Shown here piece after piece: positions 8,601 through 17,688 of a DNA stretch of 38,705 bases. A program made the position numbers and the translations under genes. This DNA comes from Chitinophagales bacterium. Lineage in GTDB: Bacteria; Bacteroidota; Bacteroidia; Chitinophagales; Chitinophagaceae. Under the pieces are notes generated by a model. It worked only from the letters and a program-made list of their open reading frames with translations, ran no database searches and had not been told where the DNA came from. Position 1 is the first letter of the stretch; the number at the start of each line of letters is the position of its first letter. Location: the NCBI GenBank assembly GCA_015654695.1, contig JAATGJ010000176.1, positions 1 to 38,705 on the forward strand, in the 5' to 3' direction.

Positions 8601-9600
8601 GTGTGAGATACTCGAATATTCGAAGGAAGAACTGACGGAGAGAAAGATTTATCAATTTATGGATGAGGAATCAGCAAAAAATTCGCTGGAACAGATTGCA
8701 AGACGAAAGCAGGGGAACAGTGAAATTCACGATACCGGGTTTATTACAAAAAGCGGTAAACATGTCTGGGTAAATATCTCTACCAACCCTGTGCTGGATG
8801 AGAATGGAAAATATAAAGGCGCTTTAGCCATGATGACCGATATCACCCGGCGTAAGCTTGATGAGGAATTACTTCATCAATCAGAGTTGAATCTTGCGGT
8901 TAAGAATAATGAACTGGAAGGAAAAAATAAGGAGCTCGAACAATTCGCGTATGTAGCTTCACATGACCTGCAGGAACCATTACGAACCACTTCCGCTTTT
9001 GTAGAATTATTCCAGCAACAATATAAGGGGAGGCTGGATGAAAAGGCAGATAAATACCTCGCTTATATTGTTCAGGCTTCTGACAGGATGAAAGTCCTGA
9101 TCACTGATCTGCTGGAATATTCAAGAATTGGGAGCAAACTGCAATTGAAACAGGCGGACTGTACAATAATGCTGAAGGAAGTGCTGGATGACCTGGGTGT
9201 CGCTATTACTGAAGCCGGGGCAAAAATTACAGCAGGAGAACTGCCTGTTGTTAGTGGTTATCCGACAGAGATCAAACAACTTTTTCAGAACCTGATCATT
9301 AATGCTATCAAGTTCAGACGAAAAGATACTCCTTGTCAAATATATATTACTGCTCAAAAAAAGGGTTGCTACTGGCAATTCGCTTTTGCCGACAATGGCA
9401 TAGGCATAAGCAAAGAGCATTATGAACGGATATTTGTTATATTCCAGCGATTGCATACCAGGAATGAATACCAGGGATCAGGTATAGGGCTATCTCATTG
9501 CAAAAAGATAGTTGAACTACACAAAGGAAACATCTGGCTGGAATCAGCAGTAGGTAAAGGCACCACTTTTTATTTCACCATCCCACAAAAAAATAAATGA
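5674..9600 (+). CDS. Membrane-bound sensor histidine kinase with HAMP and six PAS domains
   Basis: A very large kinase of 1308 residues. The order is: membrane helix (about 16-37), a periplasmic helical sensor region of about 165 residues, a second helix (about 202-224), HAMP (about 225-275), then six PAS units at about 320-437, 440-566, 568-689, 690-817, 818-943 and 944-1066. A short coiled linker leads to HisKA with H1097 in YVASHDLQEPLR and a HATPase (DNGIGI, GSGIGLSHCKK). PAS 4 and PAS 6 are near copies: both carry YRQIVETAQEGIWLIDEN, and the DNA shares a 38-bp exact repeat. The start at 5674 has in-frame alternatives at 5683 and 5695. A receiver gene overlaps the stop by 4 bp (ATGA), so translation is coupled and that receiver is the likely partner. 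Confidence 0.93.
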   Translation: MIKMRIGMNIAIKHRIYWSFSLLVCLFVVNGIFTILTLKSNKKLGTDIFRVMGPSIQALDDFEKMMVESKMYTSNWVFLRYDQEDKQLLKKLHDSGYAALKSTMITYSSQWADKNRMDSLNRICTGFEDLLAIEKNIMGSLKTVKNYDDPVIKQVAERKVKEEILPRTTALINSLKKIRAYGINTRSEKGTRLEKSAMKLRTLSITLTIIIIFAGFLLSMYMTKVIIHPVNKIREIINNLGLGIIQKIDHSHSRNEIGKMIYSVNNLSERLQASATFAQQTGLRNFNLPFQPLSDEDTLGQALIAMRDNLKSSDEKINQAQHIAHLGSLEKDMATGRLYLSDEMFSILDIDPVSFDYNFQDILKLIHPEYQGAFKKYRENYLRGLQPDDFECKIVTPKGITKYVIIQSKVVADAQGKVTRVVGIIQDITERKKVEEQIKLSNERYELVTKSTNDMIWDWDLVNNTIFRNDNYNKLFGNDAGDKNEVGKWIKLVHPDDKEWVSDYISQKVKDPDAESFEVEFRYFKYNGELAYLYDRGYIIRDENKKAIRMVGATCDITARKMAEAGLIQSEQYNRNLFNQSPVGLALSRMDGKLEDVNEAYAKITGHTIEECKEMSFYEIAPGKYSAQEAEQLKSLELTGRYGPYQKEYIHKDGHLVPVRLSGTILERNGIKYVWSSVEDITEQKKAKATLRKSEERYRQIVETAQEGIWLIDENNYISFFNKKMCEILGYPAEEMKGKRLFDFMDEEGRENALAQIEKRKQRINGNYDVKYITKSGKSIWTNISTNSIFDEEGKYKGALAMVTDITERKKAEEALSNNELRFRTLTGSAPVGIFQTNIEGKTIYDNNTWLEYTGMSYEETLGDGWVTAVHPDDREIMINDWDTRSEKGLESSTEYRLIDKKGDIKWVMGKAVPIFNKSGELFGHIGTVSDITERKLAIESLQQSETKYRQIVETAQEGIWLIDENDTTSFVNTKMCEILEYSKEELTERKIYQFMDEESAKNSLEQIARRKQGNSEIHDTGFITKSGKHVWVNISTNPVLDENGKYKGALAMMTDITRRKLDEELLHQSELNLAVKNNELEGKNKELEQFAYVASHDLQEPLRTTSAFVELFQQQYKGRLDEKADKYLAYIVQASDRMKVLITDLLEYSRIGSKLQLKQADCTIMLKEVLDDLGVAITEAGAKITAGELPVVSGYPTEIKQLFQNLIINAIKFRRKDTPCQIYITAQKKGCYWQFAFADNGIGISKEHYERIFVIFQRLHTRNEYQGSGIGLSHCKKIVELHKGNIWLESAVGKGTTFYFTIPQKNK
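7780..7817 (+). repeat. 38-bp exact direct repeat (second copy 8533-8570)
   Basis: The same 38 bases occur at 7780-7817 and 8533-8570, 753 bp apart, in PAS 4 and PAS 6 of the 1308-residue kinase. A second shared word (GGAAAATATAAAGGCGC at 8053 and 8806) has exactly the same 753-bp offset. The two PAS units therefore arose by duplication or gene conversion without later insertions or deletions between these points. Confidence 0.9.
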
Positions 9601-10025
9601 AACAGAAATTGAATTGCGTACTGGTTATTGATGACGACGAACCGACAAATTTTTTTACCCGGATGATCCTCGAGGAATCGGGCTGCACTGAACATATTAA
9701 AATCGTGCAGAGCGGGCAAGAAGCGCTGGATTACCTGCTAAAAAGTGAAGCGGGTAACAATGCAGCGCTTTATCCAAGCCCGGACCTGGTTTTCCTTGAT
9801 ATAAACATGCCGGCCATGGACGGCTGGGAGTTTTTGAATGAATACAGGAAGCTGAATGTAATGAGCAGGATCATTGTAGTGATGCTTACTACTTCCCTTT
9901 TCCCGGAGGATAAATTAAAAGCCGCGGCGATGCCGGAGATATCTGGTTTTGAGAATAAACCTTTAACTGCGGAGAAAGTAGCAGCCGTGTTGGAAAAATA
10001 TTTTACAAATGTGTTGGAAGAATAG
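9597..10025 (+). CDS. Stand-alone response regulator receiver
   Basis: A 142-residue receiver with no output domain. It shows the acidic cluster D12-D14, D68 in LVFLDINMPAMDGWEF, T98/T99 and K121 in ENKPLT. The start overlaps the stop of the 1308-residue kinase by 4 bp, which suggests coupled translation and a dedicated phosphotransfer pair. It is a close paralogue of the receiver at 13524: both begin with LNCVL and share IDDDEPTNF and DINMPAM, so the kinase-receiver pair was duplicated as a unit. No DNA-binding part is present, so it must act by protein contact or as a phosphate relay. Confidence 0.93.
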   Translation: MKQKLNCVLVIDDDEPTNFFTRMILEESGCTEHIKIVQSGQEALDYLLKSEAGNNAALYPSPDLVFLDINMPAMDGWEFLNEYRKLNVMSRIIVVMLTTSLFPEDKLKAAAMPEISGFENKPLTAEKVAAVLEKYFTNVLEE

Positions 10026-10248
10026 CAAACTGTTATCCTGTTATTCAGCAGGTGGTAAAAAGTAATAGCCGGGCAGCCCTACTTTTTTCAAAGCTGCAAT
10101 TCCTGTTTTGTAATAAAGCATTGTGGAAATACGAACGATTGGTGCTTATGGGTGGGATAAGAAATTAGTACAAGGGCTGTATAAAAAATAAAATAAGCCG
10201 CGAGAAAAAATAATAACAATTCATGTACTGTATCAAAATAGAAGTAGT

Positions 10249-13200
10249 ATGAGAGTTTTGCCTATAATTATTTTATTATTAATGCAGGTATTTCCGTTTT
10301 TGTCTTACTCACAGGCGGCCAATCCAAAATTCAGTCATTTAACTACCGATGACGGGCTTTCTCAAAATTCTGTTTTCGCCATTTTGAAAGATCATAAAGG
10401 CTTTATGTGGTTTGCCACTGATGAGGGTTTAAACAAATATGACGGGTATAAATTTACCGTGTATAAACATGATCCTGCAGATCCCGGGAGTATCAGCAGT
10501 AATTCGCTATATGGTTTAATGGAAGATGAGGCTCATAATTTATGGATAGTATCAGCCGGCGGATTAGACAGGTTTGACAGGATAAATGAGTCGTTTATAC
10601 ATTACAAAAGCGGCGATGATGCGATTGCTTTCAGAAATATTTTCCAGGACAGTAAAAAAAGGATATGGCTGGGTTCAATAACCGGGTTTTGTTTGTTTGA
10701 TGCGGACAAAGGGGCATTTAAGTTTTATAAAAATAATCCCAGGGACGCTAACAGCCTTAGTCAAAATTTTGTGTACAGGATCACGGAAGGTAATGATGGG
10801 GAATTGTGGATCGGTACCAGGAAAGGCCTCGATCGTTTTAATCCCGCGACCGGAAATTTTGTACATTATCGCAATGACCCGGGTAATAATAAAAGCATAG
10901 GGCCGGGTTATATCAAAACAGTATATAAAGACAGCAAGGGGAATATATGGGCAGGCACACAGGGAAGCGGCATTGCTTTATTTAACCGCAGTGACAATTC
11001 TTTTAGTAATTTCAAACACGACCCCCGCAATAAAACCAGTATAAGCCATAATGATATTTTATCTTTTACTGAAGACAATAATGGAAAATTATGGGTAGGC
11101 ACTGAAAATGGCGGAATCAATGTATTTGATTACGCCAAAAAAACCTTTGTTTGTTATCAGTACAACGAATACGACCCTTTTAGTCTTTCAGGTAATTCTA
11201 TACACAGCCTGTACAAGGATGATATTGGCAATATATGGGCAGGCACCTGGTCCGGGGGAATTAACTTACTTCCGCTATTTGGAGACAAGTTTACCCATTA
11301 TAAAAAGATCCCCAATAACAACAATAGTCTTAGTAGTAATCTTGTGCTTGCCATCAGCAGTGACCGGGATAACAATATCTGGATTGGTACCGATGGGGGA
11401 GGATTAAGCCGCTTTGACCCGCGTACACACCAGTTTACAAACTACCTGAATGATAAAAAAAATCCGAAAAGCATGTACAATGATTATGTGCTTTCCGTAT
11501 CGGAGTGTTTGCCTGGTGTTTTAGCACTGGGTTTTCATCTTGGAGGTTTGGATTTGTTTGATGTACAAAAGCAATCCTTTACTCATTATGCGCCGGGAAT
11601 GAAAACCTCAAACGGGCTGACTTCAGCCAGTGTAAATATCGTTTATACAGACAGGCAAAACAACCTGTGGGCAGGCATCAATGATAATGGCAGCATTTAT
11701 TTATTTGATAAAAAAACAAGAACGTTTACTGGTATTTTCCCGGATGCCAAAGACGCAAAAAGTATTATCAGCAACAGCATCCTGGCCATGTATGAAACCA
11801 AAGCAGGGCAGTTCTGGATAGGAGGTGATAAAGGATTATATCTTTTTGACAGGGCTGGCGGAAAATTTATTTACTATCAGCATGATCCAAAAAATAAGTA
11901 TAGCCTGAATAATAATACTGTGTACTCTATAATGGAAGACCAGTCGGGTAATCTGTGGCTGGGTACTGCAGGGGGATTAAATTTCTTCGATTGTAAAACA
12001 AAAACATTTACCGCATATACTGAAAAAGAAGGCCTGCCAAACAATACGGTCTGGAGTACACGGCAGGACGACCACGGTAATTTGTGGATCAGTACCAATA
12101 TGGGGATTTCAAGGTTTAACCCTGCCACTAAAGTATTCAGGAATTACACGGTAAATGATGGCCTTCAAAGTAATGCTTTTAAAGCTAAAGCATCATTCCA
12201 ATCGCCTGGCGGTGAAATGTTTTTTGGAGGTGTAAATGGTTTTAATACTTTTTATCCCGACAGTATAAAAGATAATGATTTTGTGCCGCCGGTTTATATC
12301 ACAGGTTTCCAGGTATTCAATAAACCGGTGGGTATAGGCAACTATTCACCTTTGAAACAATCCATCAATGAAGTAAAAGAGATAACGCTTTCTTACCAGC
12401 AATCCGTATTTACTATAGAATTCGCCGCACTCAACTTTACTCAACCCGGGCAAAACAAGTATGCTTATAAATTAGATGGCTTTGATGATCAATGGAACTA
12501 TGCGGGTAATAAACGCACGGCCACCTATACCAATCTTGATCCGGGTACTTATGTATTTAAAGTAAAAGGCAGTAACAATGATGGTATATGGAATGAGACA
12601 GGTGCATCTGTTACAATAATAATCAGGCCTCCATTCTGGCTTACGTGGTGGTTTATGATGGCCGTTTCACTCTTAATTGTGGGCGGTAGTTTTGGGTTTT
12701 ACCGGTTTCGTATAAGTATCATAAAAAAACAGAAAGCATTGCTGGAGCAAAAAGTGAATGAGCAAACCATTCAGTTGTTACAGTTAAATAAAGAAGAACG
12801 TAAAGCCCGCCTGGAAGCGGATCATGCCAACGAAGAACTGGAGAAAATGAATAAAGAACTGGAACAATTTGTTTATACCGCATCGCATGATTTGCGGGAG
12901 CCATTGCGGACCACCAGCAGTTTCGTCCAATTATTTCAAAAACAATACAAAGGGAAACTGGATGACAAAGCAGATGCATACCTGTCTTATATTATCCAGG
13001 CTTCCACCAGGATGAAAACACTGATTGAAGATCTGCTGGAGTATTCAAGAGTCGGCAATAAAATGGAATTGCAAAAGGTTGATTGTACTGTCATCCTGCA
13101 AGAGGTGATGACGGACCTGGGTACTGCTCTCAGCGAAGCAGGTGCGGAGATTAATTCAGATCAGTTGCCTGTTATTATTGGCTACCGCACGGGGATCAAA

Positions 13201-13524
13201 CAGATTTTTCAAAACCTGGTCACTAATGCTGTCAAATTCAGGAAAAAAGAGGAGACGCCGAAGATCAGGATCAGTGCGGGCATGAAAGATGATGCCTGGC
13301 AATTCTCTTTTAGCGATAACGGTATCGGCATAGATCAGCAGCATATCGAGAAGATATTTATCATTTTTCAACGGCTGCATACCCGGAAAGAATACGAAGG
13401 ATCGGGCATTGGGCTTGCTCACTGTAAAAAAATAGTTGAATTGCATGGCGGCAAGATCTGGGTTGAATCCAGGCCCGGTGAAGGAACTACTTTTCATTTT
13501 ACCATTCCAAAAAATAAGTACTGA
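10249..13524 (+). CDS. Two-propeller periplasmic sensor histidine kinase (HTCS-like, without REC and AraC parts)
   Basis: The 1091-residue protein starts with a signal peptide (MRVLPIIILLLMQVF, likely cut after SQA). About 14 Reg_prop repeats of the form G-x-[LIM]-W-x-G-T-x-x-G-L-x-x-[FY]-[DN] fill residues 25-690, enough for two seven-bladed propellers. A Y_Y_Y domain (about 698-795) precedes one membrane helix (about 797-820), a coiled segment, HisKA with H880 in YTASHDLREPLR, and a HATPase (DNGIGI, GSGIGLAHCKK). This is the sensor layout of Bacteroidota hybrid two-component systems, which bind oligosaccharides in the periplasm. Here the usual receiver and AraC output are missing, and a separate receiver gene overlaps the stop by 1 bp. 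The array thus encodes a split version. The ligand is unknown; a glycan is inferred from family knowledge. Confidence 0.93.
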   Translation: MRVLPIIILLLMQVFPFLSYSQAANPKFSHLTTDDGLSQNSVFAILKDHKGFMWFATDEGLNKYDGYKFTVYKHDPADPGSISSNSLYGLMEDEAHNLWIVSAGGLDRFDRINESFIHYKSGDDAIAFRNIFQDSKKRIWLGSITGFCLFDADKGAFKFYKNNPRDANSLSQNFVYRITEGNDGELWIGTRKGLDRFNPATGNFVHYRNDPGNNKSIGPGYIKTVYKDSKGNIWAGTQGSGIALFNRSDNSFSNFKHDPRNKTSISHNDILSFTEDNNGKLWVGTENGGINVFDYAKKTFVCYQYNEYDPFSLSGNSIHSLYKDDIGNIWAGTWSGGINLLPLFGDKFTHYKKIPNNNNSLSSNLVLAISSDRDNNIWIGTDGGGLSRFDPRTHQFTNYLNDKKNPKSMYNDYVLSVSECLPGVLALGFHLGGLDLFDVQKQSFTHYAPGMKTSNGLTSASVNIVYTDRQNNLWAGINDNGSIYLFDKKTRTFTGIFPDAKDAKSIISNSILAMYETKAGQFWIGGDKGLYLFDRAGGKFIYYQHDPKNKYSLNNNTVYSIMEDQSGNLWLGTAGGLNFFDCKTKTFTAYTEKEGLPNNTVWSTRQDDHGNLWISTNMGISRFNPATKVFRNYTVNDGLQSNAFKAKASFQSPGGEMFFGGVNGFNTFYPDSIKDNDFVPPVYITGFQVFNKPVGIGNYSPLKQSINEVKEITLSYQQSVFTIEFAALNFTQPGQNKYAYKLDGFDDQWNYAGNKRTATYTNLDPGTYVFKVKGSNNDGIWNETGASVTIIIRPPFWLTWWFMMAVSLLIVGGSFGFYRFRISIIKKQKALLEQKVNEQTIQLLQLNKEERKARLEADHANEELEKMNKELEQFVYTASHDLREPLRTTSSFVQLFQKQYKGKLDDKADAYLSYIIQASTRMKTLIEDLLEYSRVGNKMELQKVDCTVILQEVMTDLGTALSEAGAEINSDQLPVIIGYRTGIKQIFQNLVTNAVKFRKKEETPKIRISAGMKDDAWQFSFSDNGIGIDQQHIEKIFIIFQRLHTRKEYEGSGIGLAHCKKIVELHGGKIWVESRPGEGTTFHFTIPKNKY

Positions 13525-13964
13525 TGCAAAGAAGATTAAATTGTGTTTTACTGATTGATGATGATGAACCTACTAATTTCCTCAGCAGGATGCTGATAGA
13601 AGAAGCCAACTGTACACAACATATACAGGTGGTACAAAGCGGCCAGGATGCGCTCAGTTATATTAAGAACAGTGAACGGTTTACAGGTAAAAATAAAAAC
13701 CTGCCCACTCCCGATCTTATTTTTCTTGACATCAACATGCCGGCAATGAATGGATGGGAATTTCTTGCTAAGTATGCTGAACTGGAAAAGCGGCAGAAGG
13801 ATAAAATAATAATGGTAATGTTAACTACTTCGCTTGATCCTGATGATGAAGTAAAGGCGAAGAATATTGCGGAGGTTACGGATTTCAGGCGCAAACCGTT
13901 AACTAAAAAAATGGTAGATGAAATATTGGAAACCTATTTTGCAGGTGAGGTCCCTGAAAATTAA
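13524..13964 (+). CDS. Stand-alone response regulator receiver
   Basis: A 146-residue receiver without output domain. It has D12-D14, phosphoacceptor D69 in LIFLDINMPAMNGWEF, T101/T102 and K124 in RRKPLT. The start shares one base with the stop of the propeller kinase (TGATG), implying coupled translation. It is a close paralogue of the receiver at 9597. It most likely takes the place of the receiver that is fused in ordinary hybrid two-component regulators. What it contacts next is not visible, as no DNA-binding gene follows. Confidence 0.93.
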   Translation: MQRRLNCVLLIDDDEPTNFLSRMLIEEANCTQHIQVVQSGQDALSYIKNSERFTGKNKNLPTPDLIFLDINMPAMNGWEFLAKYAELEKRQKDKIIMVMLTTSLDPDDEVKAKNIAEVTDFRRKPLTKKMVDEILETYFAGEVPEN

Positions 13965-14034
13965 ACCCGGTTATAGTATCACCATACCGTGTGGTTGCGT
14001 AAGCAAAGAATAACAAGTACAATCTTTTCGAACA

Positions 14035-17000
14035 ATGAATAAACTATTACAGTGCCAGCTCCGGGAGCATTGCGGCGGAGCGGACAAAGTACCTGGGAAT
14101 ATCAATGCGCTCTTGAATGCCATCAGTGCGACTTATGATCGTTTTGAAAAAGAGTATAAAAGAATAGAGGATTCTATGGAATTAAGTTCAAAGGAAATAA
14201 TTGAGCTGAAGAACCAGGATAAAAAAAGCGGGAAGGATGAACTTGAAGAAGCTAACCGCCAGTTGAAAACACTGTTTGAAAATATTGAAGAAATCGTGTA
14301 TTCGGTTGATATGGTTACACTTAAAATTTTACAGATATCCCCTGTTTGTGAAAAAGTATATGGCTATACCCCTGCGGAATTTTTAGAAGATGGTGATTTA
14401 TGGCATAAGGTAATTCTTCCCGATGATATACATATCGTGGACCAGCATATAAAAGCGCTTTATGAGGGTAAGCAGGTTGTATGCCAGTATCGCATCCTTC
14501 GCAGGGACAAAAATATACGATGGCTCGAGAGCAAAATTATTCCATCATTGGATGCAGCGGGTCAACTGATAAGAATGGACGGTGTGACCATTGATATTTC
14601 TGAGCGCAAACAGGCTAAGAAGGAATTGGAGGAATCGGTTTCTATGCTGGAGGCAACGATTGAATCAACTGCGGATGGAATTTTAGTAGCAGATTTCAAT
14701 GGGAAAATGGTCCGTTTCAATAAGAAATTTGCAGAACTGTCACGCATACCACGTGAAATACTGGATACACAGAATGATGAAAAAGCGATGTCATTTGTAT
14801 TAGATCAATTGGCAAATCCCGCGGAATTTCTTGCTAAAGTAAAAGAGTTATATACTCACAAAGAAGCTGTGAGTTTCGACATAATAAAATTTAAAGATGA
14901 CCGGGTATTTGAGCGGTATTCCCAGCCCCAGCTAATTAAAGGGAAGTGTGTGGGACGTGTCTGGAGTTTTCGTGATATTACGGAACGCAAGCTGGCAGAG
15001 GACAAACTCCTCATCACTTCTGCAGAATTGAAGCATGCCCTCAAAGCTATTAATAAAATTATGGACTCTTCCCTCGATGTGATTTGCGCCGTTGATGCGG
15101 AAGGATATTTTATACAAGTGAGCGCCGCATGTGAAACTGTCTGGGGCTATACGGCCGATGAACTTATAGGCAAACTCCTGATTGATTTTGTATACCCGGA
15201 AGACCGGGAGAAAACTCAAAAGGCGGCTAGTAACGTAATAGCAGGCCATAATATGATCAATTTCGAAAACCGCTATATACGTAAGGATGGTTCTTTAGTG
15301 CCGATAAACTGGTCGGCCAGCTGGGATCCAATAGAAAGGATCAGGTATGGAGTGGCCAGGGACGCAACAGAGAAAAAAAGAGCAGAAAAAGCTTTTGAAA
15401 TCGAAAGGGAGCGGTTTAATGAAATGTTCTTACAGGCGCCCTCCAGTATGGGAATGTTAAAGGGACCGGATCATGTATATGAAATGGCGAACCCGCTTTA
15501 TTTGCAATTAATTGGTAAGACAGATATAATTGGTAAATCAGTAAAAGAAATACTCCCGGAAATAGAAGAACAGGGGTTTATTGAAATATTGGACGAAGTT
15601 TACAAAACAGGAAAAAGCTTTTCAGCTAATGAAATGCTTGTAAAACTGCATAAAAATGAAACCGGGGAACTGGTTGAAATATATTTAAATTTTATTTACC
15701 AGGCTTACACCAATAGTGACGGAAATATAGAAGGCATTTTTTTCTTTGCAATAGATGTAACTGAACAAGTATTATCACGCAAAAAAATAGAGGAAAGCGA
15801 ACTGCGCTACCGCTCACTTATTGAGCAGGCCACCGATGCTATTTGTATTGCTGATGTTTCCCTGAAATTTATTGATATCAACCCCTATGCATGCAAGGTT
15901 TTGGGATATACACAAGAAGAAGCTTTGCAGCTTTTTGTGACCGACATTATATTTATAGAAGACCTTAAAACAAATCCTTTTAAATTTAAGGAAGTAAAGT
16001 CCGAAGAAATCATCAGGAACGAAAGGAGGTTAAGAAAAAAGGACGGGACGGCGGTAGTAATGGAAGTAAGTACCAAATTAATGGAAGATGGAAGATTTAT
16101 CCTTTTTGGACATGATATAACGGAACGTAAGATATCCGAAGAAGCGTTGAGAGAAAGTGAAAAACGCCTCCGGCAGATAATTGACCTCGTACCTCATTTT
16201 ATATTTGCAAAAGATGGTGAAGGCAAATTCGTGCTGGCTAATGAAGCGGTCGCCAGGGCTTACGGTTCTGCCGTAGAAGATTTAATTGGTAAAAGCGATG
16301 CGGATTTTAACTCTCAAAAAGAGGAAGTCGAACATTTTTTGCAGGAAGACTTAAAAGTAATTAATAGCGGGAATGTCAAATACAATATAGAAGAAACAAT
16401 AACGGATGCCGCCGGTAATGTACTGACGTTATCTACCACTAAAATCCCGTACACATCCCCGGGGCTTGATGCTCCCGGCGTATTAGGCGTTAGTGTTGAT
16501 ATTACTGAACATAAAAAAGCGGAAGCCGTATTAAAAGAAAGCGAGGGTCAGCTTTCTATCGCTACACAGATAGCTAAGCTGGGATACTGGGAATATGATG
16601 TACCAAAAAACTTATTCAAGTTCAACGACCAGTTTTATTCTATTTTAAAAACAACGGCTGAAGAAGCAGGGGGTTATACTATGTCATCGGAACAGTATGC
16701 CGCCCTATTTGTATACCCGGATGATATTCCGATGCTGGTTAATGAGACGGTAAAGGCCGTCAAATCGCCGGATCCGCATTATACCCGCCAGATTGAGCAC
16801 CGTATTAAATACCCGGACGCTGAAATAGGATATATGACATTTCGTTTCTTTACCGTCAAAAACGAACCTGGCCGCACTATTAAAATTTTTGGCGCCATCC
16901 AGGATATAACAGAACGCAAGAAAGCAGAAGAAACCCTGCTTAGGTCAGAAGCTGATCTTGAAATAAAAAACAAACAACTTGAACTAAAAAACAAAGAGCT

Positions 17001-17655
17001 GGAGCAATTTGCTTATGTGGCATCGCATGATATGCAGGAACCGTTGCGTACCACCTCCAGTTTTGTAGAACTGCTGCAGAAGCAATACAAGGGTAAACTG
17101 GATGAAAAAGCGGACAAGTATCTCACGTTTATCACGCAGTCATCGGACAGGATGAAAGTATTGATTAAAGACCTGCTTGACTATTCACGTATCGGCAGAA
17201 AGAAAGAACTGGCGCTGGTGGATGGTAATATAATGCTGAATGAAGTGCTTGCTGATCTTGGACAGGCTATCCACGAAGCCAATGCTGTAATTATCGCCGA
17301 CCATTTACCCGTTATCAGTGGTTATCCCACGGAGATCAAACAGCTGTTTCAAAACCTGGTTGCGAACGCTATAAAATTCAGGAGACAACATGTAACCCCG
17401 GCTATTCATATCTGTGTTCAGAAAAAAGGCGGCTATTGGGAGTTTGCATTTAAGGACAACGGCATTGGAATAGATGAGCAGCACAGGGAAAGAATATTTA
17501 TAATTTTTCAGCGGCTGCACACCCGTAATGAGTATGAAGGATCAGGTATTGGTCTTGCTCATTGTAAAAAAATTGTTGAATTGCATGGCGGGAAAATCTG
17601 GATCGAATCCATACCGGGCGAAGGAAGCAGTTTTCATTTTACTATACCTGTATAA
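14035..17655 (+). CDS. Soluble sensor histidine kinase with seven PAS domains
   Basis: A 1206-residue cytoplasmic kinase with no membrane helix. An N-terminal coiled segment (about 15-75) is followed by seven PAS units at about 76-190, 204-320, 340-445, 459-575, 591-700, 711-830 and 839-960. HisKA follows with H998 in YVASHDMQEPLR (M where its paralogues have L), then a HATPase with DNGIGI and GSGIGLAHCKK. The core is closest to those at 5674 and 10249: the last 100 residues are nearly identical, and the DNA is visibly similar. It ends the plus-strand array and has no receiver of its own. It may share the receivers at 9597 or 13524, which is inference from the shared core. Confidence 0.93.
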   Translation: MNKLLQCQLREHCGGADKVPGNINALLNAISATYDRFEKEYKRIEDSMELSSKEIIELKNQDKKSGKDELEEANRQLKTLFENIEEIVYSVDMVTLKILQISPVCEKVYGYTPAEFLEDGDLWHKVILPDDIHIVDQHIKALYEGKQVVCQYRILRRDKNIRWLESKIIPSLDAAGQLIRMDGVTIDISERKQAKKELEESVSMLEATIESTADGILVADFNGKMVRFNKKFAELSRIPREILDTQNDEKAMSFVLDQLANPAEFLAKVKELYTHKEAVSFDIIKFKDDRVFERYSQPQLIKGKCVGRVWSFRDITERKLAEDKLLITSAELKHALKAINKIMDSSLDVICAVDAEGYFIQVSAACETVWGYTADELIGKLLIDFVYPEDREKTQKAASNVIAGHNMINFENRYIRKDGSLVPINWSASWDPIERIRYGVARDATEKKRAEKAFEIERERFNEMFLQAPSSMGMLKGPDHVYEMANPLYLQLIGKTDIIGKSVKEILPEIEEQGFIEILDEVYKTGKSFSANEMLVKLHKNETGELVEIYLNFIYQAYTNSDGNIEGIFFFAIDVTEQVLSRKKIEESELRYRSLIEQATDAICIADVSLKFIDINPYACKVLGYTQEEALQLFVTDIIFIEDLKTNPFKFKEVKSEEIIRNERRLRKKDGTAVVMEVSTKLMEDGRFILFGHDITERKISEEALRESEKRLRQIIDLVPHFIFAKDGEGKFVLANEAVARAYGSAVEDLIGKSDADFNSQKEEVEHFLQEDLKVINSGNVKYNIEETITDAAGNVLTLSTTKIPYTSPGLDAPGVLGVSVDITEHKKAEAVLKESEGQLSIATQIAKLGYWEYDVPKNLFKFNDQFYSILKTTAEEAGGYTMSSEQYAALFVYPDDIPMLVNETVKAVKSPDPHYTRQIEHRIKYPDAEIGYMTFRFFTVKNEPGRTIKIFGAIQDITERKKAEETLLRSEADLEIKNKQLELKNKELEQFAYVASHDMQEPLRTTSSFVELLQKQYKGKLDEKADKYLTFITQSSDRMKVLIKDLLDYSRIGRKKELALVDGNIMLNEVLADLGQAIHEANAVIIADHLPVISGYPTEIKQLFQNLVANAIKFRRQHVTPAIHICVQKKGGYWEFAFKDNGIGIDEQHRERIFIIFQRLHTRNEYEGSGIGLAHCKKIVELHGGKIWIESIPGEGSSFHFTIPV

Positions 17656-17688
17656 AATTCATAAAGGATGAAGATAAAATTGCGTTTA

